The notes: generated by a model from the sequence alone, not told the origin. Counted from the stretch's first letter, positions 11,380 to 24,022 are shown. The stretch is 64,000 nucleotides of DNA from Dugong dugon (GCA_030035585.1 CM057482.1:13565001-13629000); one strand, 5' to 3'. Numbers and translations are program-made.

Positions 11380-11499
11380 CAAGAATCATTTTTAAACTAC
11401 ATGATTTTTATATCCTAGTATTTTATTCTTGAAAATGGCTATAACAAGAAGAGAAAGCTAACACTTGAGAACCTACTGTATGCTTACAAAAAGAAAAGT

Positions 11500-11840
11500 T
11501 ATTCATACTCATACAAAATGAAAGTTCCAAAGTCTCCTTCTCATTAAAAATTTAGTGTATATGCATATACAAGCAAATTATATTCTTGCTTTTCACAGAG
11601 GGAATTATACATAGTGTTCTGTGACTTGCTTTTTTATTTTTTTTTCCTCAACAACATATTATGGATATCTTCGCTTGTCTGACATATATGTATATTATAT
11701 ATCTATCTATCTTCTTCCATTTTCAATTAAAGGCTATAGGGGTGTGTGTGGGTGTGTGTGTGTGTGTGTGTGTGTGTATTTTAACTCATTTCTTATTAAA
11801 GACTATATACTATTCCAAGATTTATTTAATGAGTCTTTAT
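11500..11840 (-). repeat. Old L1 3'-end fragment with (TG)n
   Basis: Antisense sequence of old-L1 type: 'gggaattatacatagtgttct', 'tgacttgcttttttat', 'acaacatattatggatatct'. A (TG)n tract lies at 11741-11777. Diverged and not subfamily-typed. Confidence 0.5.
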
Positions 11841-12052
11841 TAAAAGACTAAGTGCTCAGCTACTAACCGAAAGGTTGGTGGTTCAAATCTACCCAGAGAC
11901 ACCTCAGAAGAAGGGCCCGGTGATCTTCAAAAAGATCACAGCCATTGAAAACCCTATGAAGTGCCGTTCTGCTCTGAAACACACGGGATTGCCATGAGTT
12001 GGAATCAACTTGATGGCAGCTGGTTTGGTTTTTGGTTTTGTTATTAAAAGAC
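11838..12052 (+). repeat. AfroSINE (long form) with perfect target duplication
   Basis: SINE body 11850-12040, slightly 5'-truncated. 'accgaaaggttggtggttca' (11865-11884) closely matches the anticodon-arm to T-arm part of tRNA-Asn as I remember it. The central block 'gggcccggtgatcttcaaaa' is present, unlike in short copies. Perfect 12-bp duplication TTATTAAAAGAC at 11838-11849 and 12041-12052. Confidence 0.95.
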
Positions 12053-12750
12053 AAAAATTTCTACTTTTTCACTCTTAAAAACAAAGCTGCGTTGAACATC
12101 ATGTGAAATCTAAGAGGAAAAATACGTTAGTGGCTTTTATTTTGATTTTTAGTTCTCAAATTTTTTTCTGGTCTTAATTAATTTTGCTGTTTTTGTTTTC
12201 ACTAATAAAATATCAAGTCCTCGTGTGGCTAGAAGGCACACTGGACACACATTATGGTTATTATATTGGATGATATTTACAGAATTCTAAACTCATTATT
12301 ATACTAAGATACTTTGCTTGAATAGGTATATTAGGTGTTCATTTCTAATTGTCTGCACCAGTTGTCTTTTCTCTGTTTCATGTCTGCATAGGCATCGTAG
12401 CTTAATTTAATACACCATAATTTACATCTTATATTACTTTAATACTTCAGGGTACTTCTATCCTTATGAACTTTTTAACGTGTGATAGAGAAACCTATTT
12501 GAGTTTCTTTTAAAAAGTAATTAGAAGCAGAGCTATCTCATAAGAAGTTATGTCCTTAAAACTACAAACATTTCTGATGTCTTTCTATAGGTTTTCCTCC
12601 ATAATGACAATTTTTAAAGACTAGGCAATATATTTTAAATTATTTTTCCATTTTCACTCTTCATTTGAAAACTTACAGAAGAGAACTCCAGTGGGGTTTT
12701 TTTTGTGTATGTGATGATTTAAAAGCAATGTCATAAAGTTTTGCCTAGTC

Positions 12751-13090
12751 TTTTTTTTTTTTTTTAATTGTGGTAAAATACATTGCCTATTTAAAAAAAA
12801 AATTTTTTTGTAGTTGTTGAGGATATGCACAGCAAAACATATGCCGATTCAGCAGTTCCTGCATGTACAATTTCATTGCCATTGATTGTATTGCTCAAGT
12901 TGAGCAGCCTTCTCACCCTCCTTTTTTCTGACTTACTCCTCTGTTGATATAAACTCACTGCCCCCTAAGGTTCCTATCTGATCTTTTGAGTTGCTGTTAC
13001 CAATTTGATCCAATATAGATAGATCTTAAAAGAGCATAATGTTCAAGGCAGATATTTTTTATTAAGTTAAACTGTTTTTTGGTTTTAAGA
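12751..13090 (-). repeat. L1 3' UTR fragment (older)
   Basis: T-run, then 'ggatatgcacagcaaaacat', 'ttcagcagttcctgcatgta' and 'ctcaccctcc'. It resembles the fragment at 53690-53830 and the 3' ends of the other antisense L1s. Confidence 0.6.
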
Positions 13091-15204
13091 AGACTTCAGG
13101 GGATATTTTTGGTTTAAGGTTTAAAGATTATCTGAACAATAGTTTCAGGGGTTCATCCAGCCTTCATGGCTCCAGAAAATACAGAGTCCATGAAAATTTG
13201 AAATTCTAGGCTGTATTTTTCCCCCTTTTAATCAGAATTCCTGTCTAGAATACTTGATCACAATGTTCAGTAATGATAGTCATCATCCAGTTTTTCTGGT
13301 CTCATATGTTGCCAGGTATTGATAACCAATAAATTAAATGTAAATCCTCACATTTGCAAAATTGACTGGGTTGACTTACTAAAAGTGACTGGTTGAATTA
13401 CTAAAATGTTTCCCATGAAATTTATTTAATTGGGCTTTACTCATACATATAAAGTATAATTTAAAGTGTAACTGGTTTGAATACCAGTTTTCATTCATCT
13501 TCTGTTTGTGATATATAATTGCACACAGTAATGGTAATATAGAATTGCTTTTGAAGGTTAAGGTGGTATGTAAATACATTTCTAATTTCTTATTGTTATA
13601 GAGCAAAAATAAAGCAAACACTTTGATTATTACATAAAAAGATTTCACCAAAAAGTAATTTTTTGAAGTTTATTGACTCAGTAAATATTCTTGAGAGGGG
13701 AATGAATGCCCATTGAATATGAAAAATATTTAATGAATAGATTCTGAGTAATCTGCAAAGTTTAGGATGCGTATTTTTTTGAGGCTATGTTGATTTTTAT
13801 AGGTTCTTTAATGCTATTAAAGGACTATTTCTACTTCATTAAATGAAGTGGATACTTCATCACAGAATTTGATTCCCTAAAGGACTACTTTTACCAGTAG
13901 AGCATTTGTTTTGAATCTAGAAAAACCATGTTTTCTGAAAAATTAAATGGTTTCCAGCATTCTTTTATTTTTAAATATACAGTACAATTAAAGTTGGTCA
14001 TACATGTGTTACAAGCTCTTAAGAGCTTAATTTTGACCTAGAGCCAGCTAGTTCACAGCTATCGCTTGAGTCTAGAATGTGACATGTAAATTTAGCTCTT
14101 TATTTTGCCTTCCATTTTGGCCTTACACACTAGATTTAAAGAAATTTTAAAACGTTTAGATGTAAGCTGAATGTTTTTGTGCATGTTTCATGTTCCTAAA
14201 TAATAGTTTAATAGTCACCCCCATTTTATGCAGTCATTCGTACCAATCCTTAACATCATTTTATTACTCTTTGAAACTAAATAATTTTGAGGTTTTTTAT
14301 TCATTTTGGAACTATGTATTAAAGAGAATTCCTTCCGTTGTCCGTAGTTAACTAGAGGAATTTAGAGATGAAGTAAAGGTAGTGGTAAAATAAAATGCTT
14401 GAGTGATTGTATGCTTTTGCCTATCGGTATCAAAATCCTGTGCAGTTTTGTGAGGCCCATTTCAAATGCTCTCTTTTTAACTTTTCCATTAATCTTGCTA
14501 AGATTTCCCCCTTTCATCTGTCTATCCCTTCCCCATCAAGAATCAGTTTCACTTTTTGCATGCTTTCATAACATGTAATTGACTTCTTATTAAGTGCTTT
14601 TGTTGTTGGTTCCTACAAGGGTAAGGACTCTGCGGTATTCATCTGTATATTCCTGTAATAGCTATCTGTGAAACTGTTACATTTTAGTTGTTTGGTAAAC
14701 ATTTATTAGTGCTCAATTTCATTTTAATACAATAGATTGAATCTTTTATTTCACTCTAGTTGAGTACATTTCAACCATTTTACCATCCAAACACAACCGA
14801 GGCATACCATGTTCTTACCATCATACACAGTGAATTGTGATGGGGATAGGGAACAGAGTAGGAAAAAAGGGTATCCCCCTGCCCCAGCTCTGATCTCTTA
14901 GTTAATTGATAACTTGGAAATTTAATATATCCTACTTTAAAAATTTCTTTTCCTAATCACAAAAGTATCACATGTTAATGTAGAATCCATAGAAATCACT
15001 TGTTGACTATAGAGATAAACTCTTAAAATATTTGTTATATTCTTGTAGTGAGTCATATCTTTGTATGTGTATGTGTGTTTTTCTGCTTTTGTATTTAAGG
15101 ACAGGAAAAGTTCAAATACTAGCTGACTTAACCCAGCAGGATCTTAGCCACATATATTATGTATCCGTGTAAATAATGGGGCACAGAAAAATTTAAATCT
15201 TCAT

Positions 15205-15362
15205 AGTATGTGGCACAGTGGTTAAGAGCTCGGCTGCTAATCAAATGGTTGACAGTACGAATCTACCAGCTGCTCCTTGGAAACCCTATGGGGCAGTTCT
15301 ACTTTGTCCTATAGGGTTGCTGTGAGTTGGAATCAACTCAATGGCAACAGTTAGGTTTTTTT
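15205..15362 (+). repeat. AfroSINE (short form)
   Basis: 'tggcacagtggttaagagct', then 'ctgctccttggaaaccctat', 'ttgctgtgagttggaatcaa' and a T-rich 3' end. Only the first few bases of the head are missing. Confidence 0.93.
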
Positions 15363-16032
15363 GAATGTCCTATTTGCTTGTGTTCCTCTGTTGTGTTGAT
15401 GAACTGTGGAATTTACATAATTATGTAAGTCAAAAGGAAAAATCATTAATTTAGGATTAAAATATCTTGTTAGGTCCATTCAGAGATAAAATGACTACTT
15501 GATATTTTCCCTCAGCCCTTTAATATTCTTTTATTGAGAAAAATATCTATATTCTAAATTATTTAGAACATAAATCATATAATTGCATATGTTATTTAGA
15601 ATATAATTGTTTATATTAGTCTCTGTTGGAGCATAATGGCAAACACACAAAATGTTTTCACAGTGACTAAAGAATAATAGTAACTACTTAGGATGTAGCA
15701 TTTGATTTGATTCAAGACTTGAGTAAAAAATCTGTTAACTCAATTTTATGTTTGTTAATAATTTAGTTATTTGTACCTTCCTTGATTTGGGTAAATTTTC
15801 AAAGAGAAAATAAAATTTTAACGTAATACTTTAAAACATTTTTTAAACATAGTGCTTTTTAATATTTTTAATAGTTTAAATTATTTTAGAGGCTTCCATG
15901 TAGAGAACGGCTTCACATTCATCTGAAGTAGTCATGTAAAAGTTCAGTGACTCATCTCAAGGTTTACTGTTACCAGATTTAAGCCAGATTATTTCTTCTC
16001 AAGGGATGCCTTCCTTTACAGATTTTTAAATA

Positions 16033-16174
16033 TCTTAGCACAGTTGTTAAGAGCTTGGCTGCTAACCAAAAAGTTGGCAGTTCGAATCCACCAGCCGCTC
16101 CTTGGAAACCCCATGGGGCAGTTCTGCTCTGAGTTGGAATCGACTCGATGGCAGTGGGTTTGGTTTGGTTTTAG
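16033..16174 (+). repeat. AfroSINE (short form, internal deletion)
   Basis: 'ttaagagcttggctgctaac', 'accagccgctccttggaaac' and 'gagttggaatcgactcgatg'. About 20 bp (the 'gtcctatagggttgctat' block) is missing between 'gttctgctct' and 'gagttgg'. Confidence 0.93.
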
Positions 16175-17334
16175 GCAATACATCTAAATAAGTTCACATT
16201 ATGTGTCTATGGATTAGAGATTTCTCACTGATTGGTATGAGGCATAATAATTGTTGACCTGGAGTGTTATTTCTAATGTACTAATTCAGTATTTTTCTAA
16301 CCTGACTGCTGATTTCTGGTTTTAGATTCTTTAAAGCAGCGAGAACATCCAGTAAGAACCAGTACTTGATGGGACGGATATGAATACCTCTTAGGAAATA
16401 CCAGTAACCTAGGTATTGGGTTGTAGTCTCAGTATTTTAGAAAGCTAGGTCGGCTGCTTTTCTTTTAAAGCAGAACATTTCTACATACAAATTTACAACT
16501 ATTCCAGGCTTGGGAAGATATGTGAATAATTTATAGAAAAGGTTTGAATTTTTTATATATATAAAAACTTGGACTTTGCCATATGAGAAAAGGCAGCAGA
16601 TGCTTCAGCACTCCTAAATAGCTAAAATGATCCATCCTGTTTCATGCAGTGGGGGTAAGGTTTCTGCTACATCTTAATAACGTTGGTTACCAGTGTTTTC
16701 TGCCAAGGGCTCCTCTGGCATTGGATTGTATTTCACAGTTTCCTTCTCCTCTCATTTTTTATAATTGAGTTTTCCTTCCCCCACATGCCTAATAGCCAGT
16801 GCCTGGAGATCAGGTGATGCAAATTCAAGGACACAGGCTCTAATAAGTACTGGAAAGGGCATTCAAAGGTTTTGTGATTCACTCCACTCTGCTTTTAGAG
16901 AATTTGCCTTTTAACAATTCAACACAGGCTGTGTTCTTCTATACTTGAATTTTAGGAAATCAAAAGCACTAATTTTTCTGTAGGTGGATTTCTCCCTAGA
17001 AACTTCTCTTCCTAGTTTGGCAGTTCTGACCTTCAAAACAAAATCTAAGATTTACCTTTTAAATTTTACTTTCCTTTGTAGATAATATTCGTTTTTGTTT
17101 TTTTTTTTTTAAATCTGGTGAATTTAATTTAATATTAGTATTGGTATAGTTGCCCAGAAGCCCCAAGGCATCCGTTGTGTTTTTAACAAATGGGTGTCTG
17201 TGTACTTGAGTGTAGTCTTGGGAACTAAGAATAATAGACTTTTTGGGTTGGAAAGGAATCTTGACCATCAGAATCGGTAAAGAACCTCTCTATAAAATTG
17301 TAAATATTAAAAAATTTAAATTGCTAGATTAGTG

Positions 17335-17846
17335 AGCCATTCATTTTTTTTATTGATGTAATTAAATGAAGTTTACATTTCAAGTTAGTCTCCCATACAG
17401 AATTTTTTTTTTTAACATACATTGTTACGAGACCCCAACTGCTCACCCCATTCTGCGACAGCACGCTCGTGAACATGCAACCAGCTGCTAACTCTCTCTG
17501 CCTTCCCCTCTCACCTCTGGACAGAAGCTGCCCCTTTGGTCTCTTATATCTACTTGTCTAAGAGGCACATTCTTCACGAGTATCACTTTACGTCCCACAG
17601 TCCAGTCCAATCCCTGTCTGAAGAGTTGGCCTTGGAAATTGTTTTAGTTCTGGGGTGATGGAGAGACCAGGGGCCGTGCTTTCCGGGGCACCTCCAGTCT
17701 TAGACCATTAAGTCTGGTCTTTTTACTAGTATTTGAGTTCTGCATCCCATCATTCTGCTCCATCAGGGACCCTCTGTTGTGTTCCCTGTCAGGACGTTCA
17801 TTGGTGGTAGCCGGGCACCATCTAGTTCTTCTTAAGCCATTCATTT
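17335..17846 (-). mobile_element. L1 3' UTR, older subfamily, with target duplication
   Basis: Antisense L1 tail of 488 bp (17347-17834) flanked by a perfect 12-bp duplication AGCCATTCATTT (17335-17346, 17835-17846). 'gaccctctgttgtg' and 'ggtggtagccgggcaccatc' are shared with the younger L1 3' UTRs in this window, but the distal part differs (gagaccccaactgctcaccc). It therefore belongs to another, older L1 subfamily. Confidence 0.9.
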
Positions 17847-18569
17847 AGGAGTCAGAAGAAGTACAGTTTAACAAATCCAACATACAAGATTTTACTGGGA
17901 TGGAGCTTCAAGATCAAACATTTAATACATAGTGTTCAAAATGAAGCATTTCAGAATTTGACAGTGGGTTTTGCATGTCTTTGGCCTAGCCTCCCCAGCA
18001 CAAACTGGGTGGCCAGGAGAGTTGCAGAGCAGCCAGCTGGAAGACTTGGCTGGCCTTTGCTGTTGCGGTAATCATGGGGCAGGTAGGATGGTGTATCAGA
18101 GAGGAGTACCTAATTTTGGCAATCTGTTTCTTTAATTTTTTTTTTTTAAGTAATTTTATCCATCTATGTTAGAGTGACTGGAACATAATTTTAAACCATT
18201 CCCTTTCTCAAGCCATGCTACTGCTGGTGCTAATGGTGCTTGCAGATGACCAACTAGCTTTGAAGGAAGATTAGTCATTCTAGTTCTTTGGTACTTCTGC
18301 TGGCTAAATTAATTAAAACTGCAGTGTAAACAAGCTTGAGATGTGCCATGGGCCAAAGATGAGGATGTTGCAGTGCAAAAGAAACTGGAATAGGGTACAT
18401 TGAACGTGGTGTTAGAATTAAATCATTTTAAAGTAAATAAAAACAGAAAGGCTGAATTGTTTAAAAAAAAACAAAAACAAGCTCAGTTTATCATCTCTAC
18501 ATGTCTTTGCATGATAGCCTGCAGTTCCTAAAATTTTCAGGAACTGAAAATTTGAAGCTATATATATAT

Positions 18570-19600
18570 TTCTTTTTTTGTACTTCAGGTGAAGGTTTAC
18601 AGAACAAATAGTTTCTCATTAAACAGTAGTACACATATCGTTCTATGACATTGGTTAACAACCCCACGCCATGTCAACCCTCCCTTCTCAACCTTTTTTT
18701 TTTTTTTTTTTTTGTGAAAATATACATAGCCAAAGATACACCATTTCAAAAATTTCTGCGTGCATAGTTCAGTGACATTGACTACACTCTTCCAGTTGTG
18801 CTGCTGTTTTCACTTTAGATGAAGGTTTACAGAACAAAATAGTTTCTCATTGAACAGTTAGTACACGTATTGCCCTATGACAATGGTTAACAACCCCACT
18901 ACACGTCATCACTGCCCTTACTCAACCTTCGGTTCCCTATCACCAGCTTTCCTCTCCCCTTCTGCCTTCTAGTGCTGGTCCCTGAACTGCTGTGCCTCAT
19001 CAGTCTCGTTTTGTTTTATGGGGCTGTCCAATCCCCGGCTGAACGGTGAACCTCGGAAGTGACTTCACCACTGAGCTAAAAGAGTGTCTGGGGGCCATAC
19101 TCTCGGGGTTTCTCCAGTCTCTTTTAGGCCAGTAAATCTGGTCTTTTTTTGTGTGTGTTAGAATTTTGTTCTACATCCTTCTCCAGCTCTGTCCAGCACC
19201 CTCTGTTGTGATCCTGGTCGGAGCAGTCAGTGGTGGTAGCCGGGCACCATCTAGCTGTACTGGACTCAGTCTGGTGGAGGCCTGGGTAGCTGTAGTCCAT
19301 TAGTCCTTTGGACTAATCTTTTCCTTGTATCCTGTTTTCTTCATTCTCCCTTGCTCACGAAGGGGTGAGACCAGTGGAGTATCTTAGATGGCCGCTCACA
19401 GGCTTTTAAGACCCCAGATGCTACTCACAAGGTAGAATGTAGAGCATTGTCTTTATAAACTGTTATGCCAATTGAGCTAGATGTTCCCTGAGACTATGGT
19501 CCCCACAGCCCTCCACCTAGCAGTTCAGTCCCTCAGGGAGTTTAGATGTGTCTGTGGGGCTTCCATGACCTTTCCTTGTACAAGTTGTGCTGGTTTCCCC
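18570..19600 (-). mobile_element. L1 3' UTR copy 1 of a three-copy cluster
   Basis: Antisense L1 3' UTR from its terminal poly-A (T-run near 18573) to a truncation at 'gctggtttcccc|agtagaag'. It contains both homologous tail segments of this family (18580-18690 and 18800-18920), joined by a T-run at 18692-18713. The left flank 'gaagctatatatat' and right flank 'gaagctgtattttt' look like a diverged target duplication. Confidence 0.9.
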
Positions 19601-19620
19601 AGTAGAAGCTGTATTTTTTT

Positions 19621-21523
19621 TTTTTTTTTAAATATTTTATTGTACTTCAGGTGAAGGCTTACAGAAGAAATAGTTTCTCATGAAACAGTAGTACACATGT
19701 TGTTTTATGACATTGGTTAACAACCCCACAACATATTAAGCCTCTAAATTCTCAACTTTTTTTTTTTTTTTAATATTTTATTGTACTTCAGGTGAAAGCT
19801 TACAGAGCAAATAGTTTCTCATGAAATAGTAGTACACATGTTGTTCTATGACATTGGTTAACAACCCCACAACGTATTAAGCGTCTAAATTCTCAACCCT
19901 TTTTTTTTTTTGATGAAAATTACAGATGGCCAAAGATACACTGTTTCAAGAATTTCTACATTCACAGTTCAGTGACATTGACTACGCTCTTCCAACTGTG
20001 CTGTTATTCTCACTTAAGATGAAGGCTTACAGAACAAAATAGCTTTTCATTTAACAGTTACTACACATGTTGTCCTATGACAATGGTTAACAATCTCACA
20101 GCACATCAAGAATATCCTTACTCCACCTTGTGTTCCCTATCACCAGGGGACTTCCTTGTCCCCTTCTGTCTTCTGGACCTTGTCAGTGGACTATTGTACC
20201 TCTTTAGTCTCATTTGTTTTTATTTTATTTTATTTAAACACCATTTCAAAACTTTTTACTTACACATTTAAGTGATATTGACTATGCTCTTCCAATTGTG
20301 CTGCCATTCTCCCTTTTTTTTTTTTTTTTTTGATGAAAATACAGATAGCCAAAGATACACCATTTCAAAAATTTCTGCATACACAGTTCAGTGACATTGA
20401 CTACGCTCTTCCAACTGTGCTGTTATTCTCACTTAAGATGAAGGCTTACAGAACAAAATAGTTTCTCATTTAACAGTTACTGCACATGTTGCCCTATGAC
20501 AATGGTTAACAATCTCACAACACATCAAGAATATCCTTACTCCACCTGTGTTCCCTATCACCAGGGGACTTCCTTGTCCCCTTCTGTCTTCTGGCCCTTG
20601 TCACTGGACTACTGTACCTCATTAGTCTCATCTGTTTTTTTTTTTTTTAAATACCATTTCAAAACTTTTTACTTACACATTTAAGTGATATTGACTATGC
20701 TCTTCCAATTGTGCTGCCATTCTCGCCCAAGATGAAGGCTTACAGAACAAAACAGCCTCCCATTTAATAGTTACTACAAATGTTGCCCTATAACAGTGGT
20801 CAACAATCTCACAACACATCGACAGTGTCCTTACTCAACTTGTGTTCCTTATCATCAGTTTCCTACTCCCCCTCTGCCTTCTGGCCTTTGTCACCGGACT
20901 CCTGTACCTCGTTAGTCCCATTTAGTTTTACTGGGCTGTCCACTCACTCCCAGACTTAACATCGAACCTCGAAGGTAACTTCACCTCTGAGCTGAAAGGG
21001 TGTCTGGGGGCCACACTCTTGAGGTTTCTCCAGTATTCTTTAGGCCAGTAAATCTGGTCTTTTTTTTTGGGGGGGAGTTAAAATTATGCTCTACATCCTT
21101 CTCCAGCTCTGTCCAGAACCCTCTGTTGTGATCCTGGTCAGAGCGGTCAGTGGTGGTAGCCGGGCACCATCTAGCTGTACTGGACTCAGTCCGGTGGAGG
21201 CCTTGGTAGCTGTGGACAATTAGTCCTTTGGACTAATCTTTTCCTTGTATCCTGTTCTCTTCATTCTCCCTTGCTCCCGAAGGGATGAGACCAGTGGAGT
21301 ATCTTAGATGGCCGCTCATAGGCTTTTAAGACCCCAGACACTACTTACCAAGGTAGAATGTAGAGCATTATCTTTATAAGTAGTGTCATGCCAATTGAGC
21401 TAGATGTTCCCCGAGACCATGGTCCCCACAGCCCTCCATCTAGCAGTTCAGTCCCTCAGGGAGTTTAGATGTGTCTGTGGTGCTTCCATGACCTTTCCTT
21501 GTACAAGTTGTGCCGGTTTCTCC
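19621..21523 (-). mobile_element. L1 3' UTR copy 2 with internal tandem repeats
   Basis: Same element and same truncation point as copy 1, but about 850 bp longer. The terminal tail is duplicated (19627-19755, 19760-19895). A unit of about 415 bp beginning with a T-run and 'gatgaaaat', and containing 'caatggttaacaatctcaca', is repeated with starts near 19905 and 20320. A shorter third unit follows from about 20640. The anchor caatggttaac occurs at 20081 and 20500, and a variant at 20794. Confidence 0.9.
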
Positions 21524-21706
21524 AGTAGAAGCTGTATTTTTTAATGAAAATTTTATTTGTGCCCTTAAATTTTATTTTAATGATAAAATTAATATGATTC
21601 TGTTACATAAAATGTGAGTAGAAAAGAAAAAAATCGCTTATGCATAATACACTCAGCTTTTTGTGCTTTTCATAAACCCTCCTCCCCAACTAAGGTTTAG
21701 TTATCA
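21524..21706. repeat. Flank duplicate A of the L1 cluster
   Basis: Non-L1 sequence, starting 'agtagaagctgtatttttta' and containing 'cgcttatgcataatacactc', that reappears 1228 bp downstream at 22751-22936 with only a few differences. It marks a tandem duplication of L1 plus flank. Confidence 0.9.
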
Positions 21707-22750
21707 ATTTTTTTATTATTATTTTTATTGTACTTCGGGTGAAGGCTTACAGAACAAATAGTTTCTCATGAAACAGAAGTACACATGTTATTTTCTGACA
21801 TTGGTTAACAACCCCACAACATATCAACCCTCTAATTTCTCAACCTCTTTTTTTTTTTTTGGTGAAAATACACATAGCCAAAGATATACCATTTCAAAAA
21901 TTTCTAAATGCACAGTTCAGTGACATTGACTATGCTCTTTGAATTGTGCTGTTATTCCCACTTAAGATGAAGGCTTACAGAACAAAATAGTTTCTCATTT
22001 AACAGTTACTACAAATGTTGCCCTATGACAATGGTTAACAATCTCACCACACATCAACAATATCCTTACTCAGCCTTGGGTTCCCTATCACCAGCTTCCT
22101 TGTCCCCTTCTGCTTTCTGGCCCTTGTCACTGGACTCCTGTACCTCGTTAGTCTCATTTGGATTTACGGGGCTGACCACTCCCAGGCTGAACAGTGAACC
22201 TCAGAGGTGACTTCACCACTGAGCTAAAAGGGTGTCTGGGGGCCATACTCTTGAGGTTTCTCCAGTCTCCTTTAGGCCAGTAAATCTGATCTTTTTTTTA
22301 TGAGTTAGAATTATGCTCTACATCCTTCTCCAGCTCTGTCCAGAACCCTCTGTTGTGATCCTGGTCAGAGCAGTCAGTGGTGGTAGCCAGGCACCATCTA
22401 GCTGTACTGGACTCAGTCCGGTGGAGGCCTTGGTAGCTGTGGACAATTAGTCCTTCGGACTAATCTTTTCCTTGTATCCTGTTCTCTTCATTCTCCCTTG
22501 CTCCCAAAGGGATGAGACCAGTGGAGTATCTTAGGTGGCCGCTCGCAGGCTTTTAAGACCCCAGACACTACTCACCAAGGTAGAATGTAGAGCATTGTCT
22601 TTATAAGCTGTGTCACGCCAGTTGAGCTAGTTGTTCCCCGAGACCATGGTCCCCACAGCCCTCCGCCCAGCAATTCAGTCCCTCAGGCAGTTTGGATGTG
22701 TCTGTGGGGCTTCCATGACATTTCCTTGTACAAGTTGTGCTGGTTTCCCC
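21707..22750 (-). mobile_element. L1 3' UTR copy 3 of the cluster
   Basis: Antisense L1 3' UTR with a single set of tail units, ending at the same 'tggtttcccc|agtagaag' junction. Flank copies at 21524-21706 and 22751-22936 show it arose by duplication of the locus rather than by independent insertion. Confidence 0.92.
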
Positions 22751-22936
22751 AGTAGAAGCTGTATTTTTTAATGAAAATTTTATTTGTGCTCTTAAATTTT
22801 ATTTTAATGATAAAATTAATATGATTCTATTACATAAAATGTGAGTAGAAAAGAAAAAAAATCGCTTATGCATAATACACTCAGCTTTTTGTACTTTTCA
22901 TCAACCCTCCTCCCCAGCTAAGGTTTAGTTATCAAT
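22751..22936. repeat. Flank duplicate B of the L1 cluster
   Basis: Second copy of the flank described at 21524-21706; the anchor cgctta lies at 21635 and 22863. Confidence 0.9.
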
Positions 22937-23330
22937 TTATGTTTCCAAAAATGGAAGAAATCACAAAGGAAATGATAGTTAATTACATAAAAATTTTAAA
23001 TCTGTATCAGTTTTTTAAGAAGCCCAGATACAAATGTAAATACCAAATAGAAAAAATATTTAAATGAAACAAGACTACAGGAAAGAACTCACAAATTGTT
23101 ATAGGGGAGAATGCTAAGACCGTATTAGCAAAATTTATGAACAGGGAAGTGCAACTAGGAAATATGAAAAGCTACTCAGTTTTACTAGTTATTAAAGGAA
23201 ATTCAAAATAATTTAACTGAAGTTCCAAATCTTGTCTACAGTATTAAATATACTAAAAAAATTACTATCTAGTATTCATCAAATTCATTAAAATGTGTAT
23301 TCAGTGCTGGAAACTCTTTGGGAGTTCAGT
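22937..23330 (+). repeat. Old L1 fragment
   Basis: A-rich sense sequence of old-L1 ORF2 character (for example 'ttattaaaggaaattcaaa'), apparently continuing at 23810-24010 beyond the RTE insertion. Confidence 0.45.
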
Positions 23331-23334
23331 TTGA

Positions 23335-23800
23335 CAGTATGTACCAAGAGCTGGTTTTTCAGCTGCGTCATATGCATGCAAAAGCTGGACAATGAATAAG
23401 GAAGACTGAAGAAGAATTGATGCCTTTGAATTATGGTGTTGGCAAAGAATATTGAATATACCACTGACTGCCAGAAGAACAAACAAATCTGTCCTGGAAG
23501 AAGTACAGCCAGAATGCTCCATAGAAGTGAGGATAACGAGCCTTCATCTCACATATTTTGGACATGTTATCAGGAGGGATCAGTCACTAGAGAAGAACAT
23601 CATGCTGGTAATGTAGAAGGTCAGAGAAAAAGAAGATTACCCTCAAAGAGATGGATTGACACAGTGGCTGCAACGGTTAGCTCAAACATAACAACAGTTG
23701 TGGGTGTGGTGCAGAACTGGGCAGTGTTTCGTTCTGTTGTACGTAGGGTGGCTATGCGTTGGAACCAACTCCATGGCACTGAACAATAACAGCAACCAAA
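23335..23800 (+). mobile_element. RTE LINE 3' end (ORF C-terminus and 3' UTR)
   Basis: Sense RTE fragment. Translation gives KSWTMNKED, then RRIDAFELWCWQRILNIP, then YFGHVI, in the order of the RTE/BovB C-terminal region after the reverse transcriptase. Frames are broken. The 3' end 'gggtggctatgcgttggaac' and 'aacaataacagcaac' is the tail shared with AfroSINEs in this window. This supports RTE as the enzyme source that mobilised those SINEs. Confidence 0.9.
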
Positions 23801-23805
23801 AACTT

Positions 23806-24010
23806 AAAAATACTTTTTAATCTGTTAATTCCACGTTTGGGAATCAACCCAATCCCAAGAATATTCATTGCATCATTATTTCTAGTATTAAGATTAGAAA
23901 TACATATTTACTAATAGGGCAATATTTAACCTATGATGTATCTACTGTGTAGAATATTTTAATGCCTCAGTTAAAAATGATTATCTAAAGGTCTTTAATA
24001 CATGATTTGG
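23806..24010 (+). repeat. Old L1 fragment (continuation)
   Basis: 'ttgggaatcaacccaatccc' and 'tatctactgtgtagaatatt' resemble the ORF2 C-terminal/3' region of old L1. Probably one insertion with 22937-23330. Confidence 0.5.
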
Positions 24011-24022
24011 GGTAAGAAATGG

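Noticed and set aside
19621-22750. CRISPR-like or satellite array
   Set aside because: The repeated units are hundreds of bases long, unequal, and identifiable as L1 3' UTR; no short direct repeats with unique spacers.
23433-23789. 118-aa plus-strand frame
   Set aside because: Wrong-frame reading of the RTE C-terminal region; the true RTE frame is interrupted.
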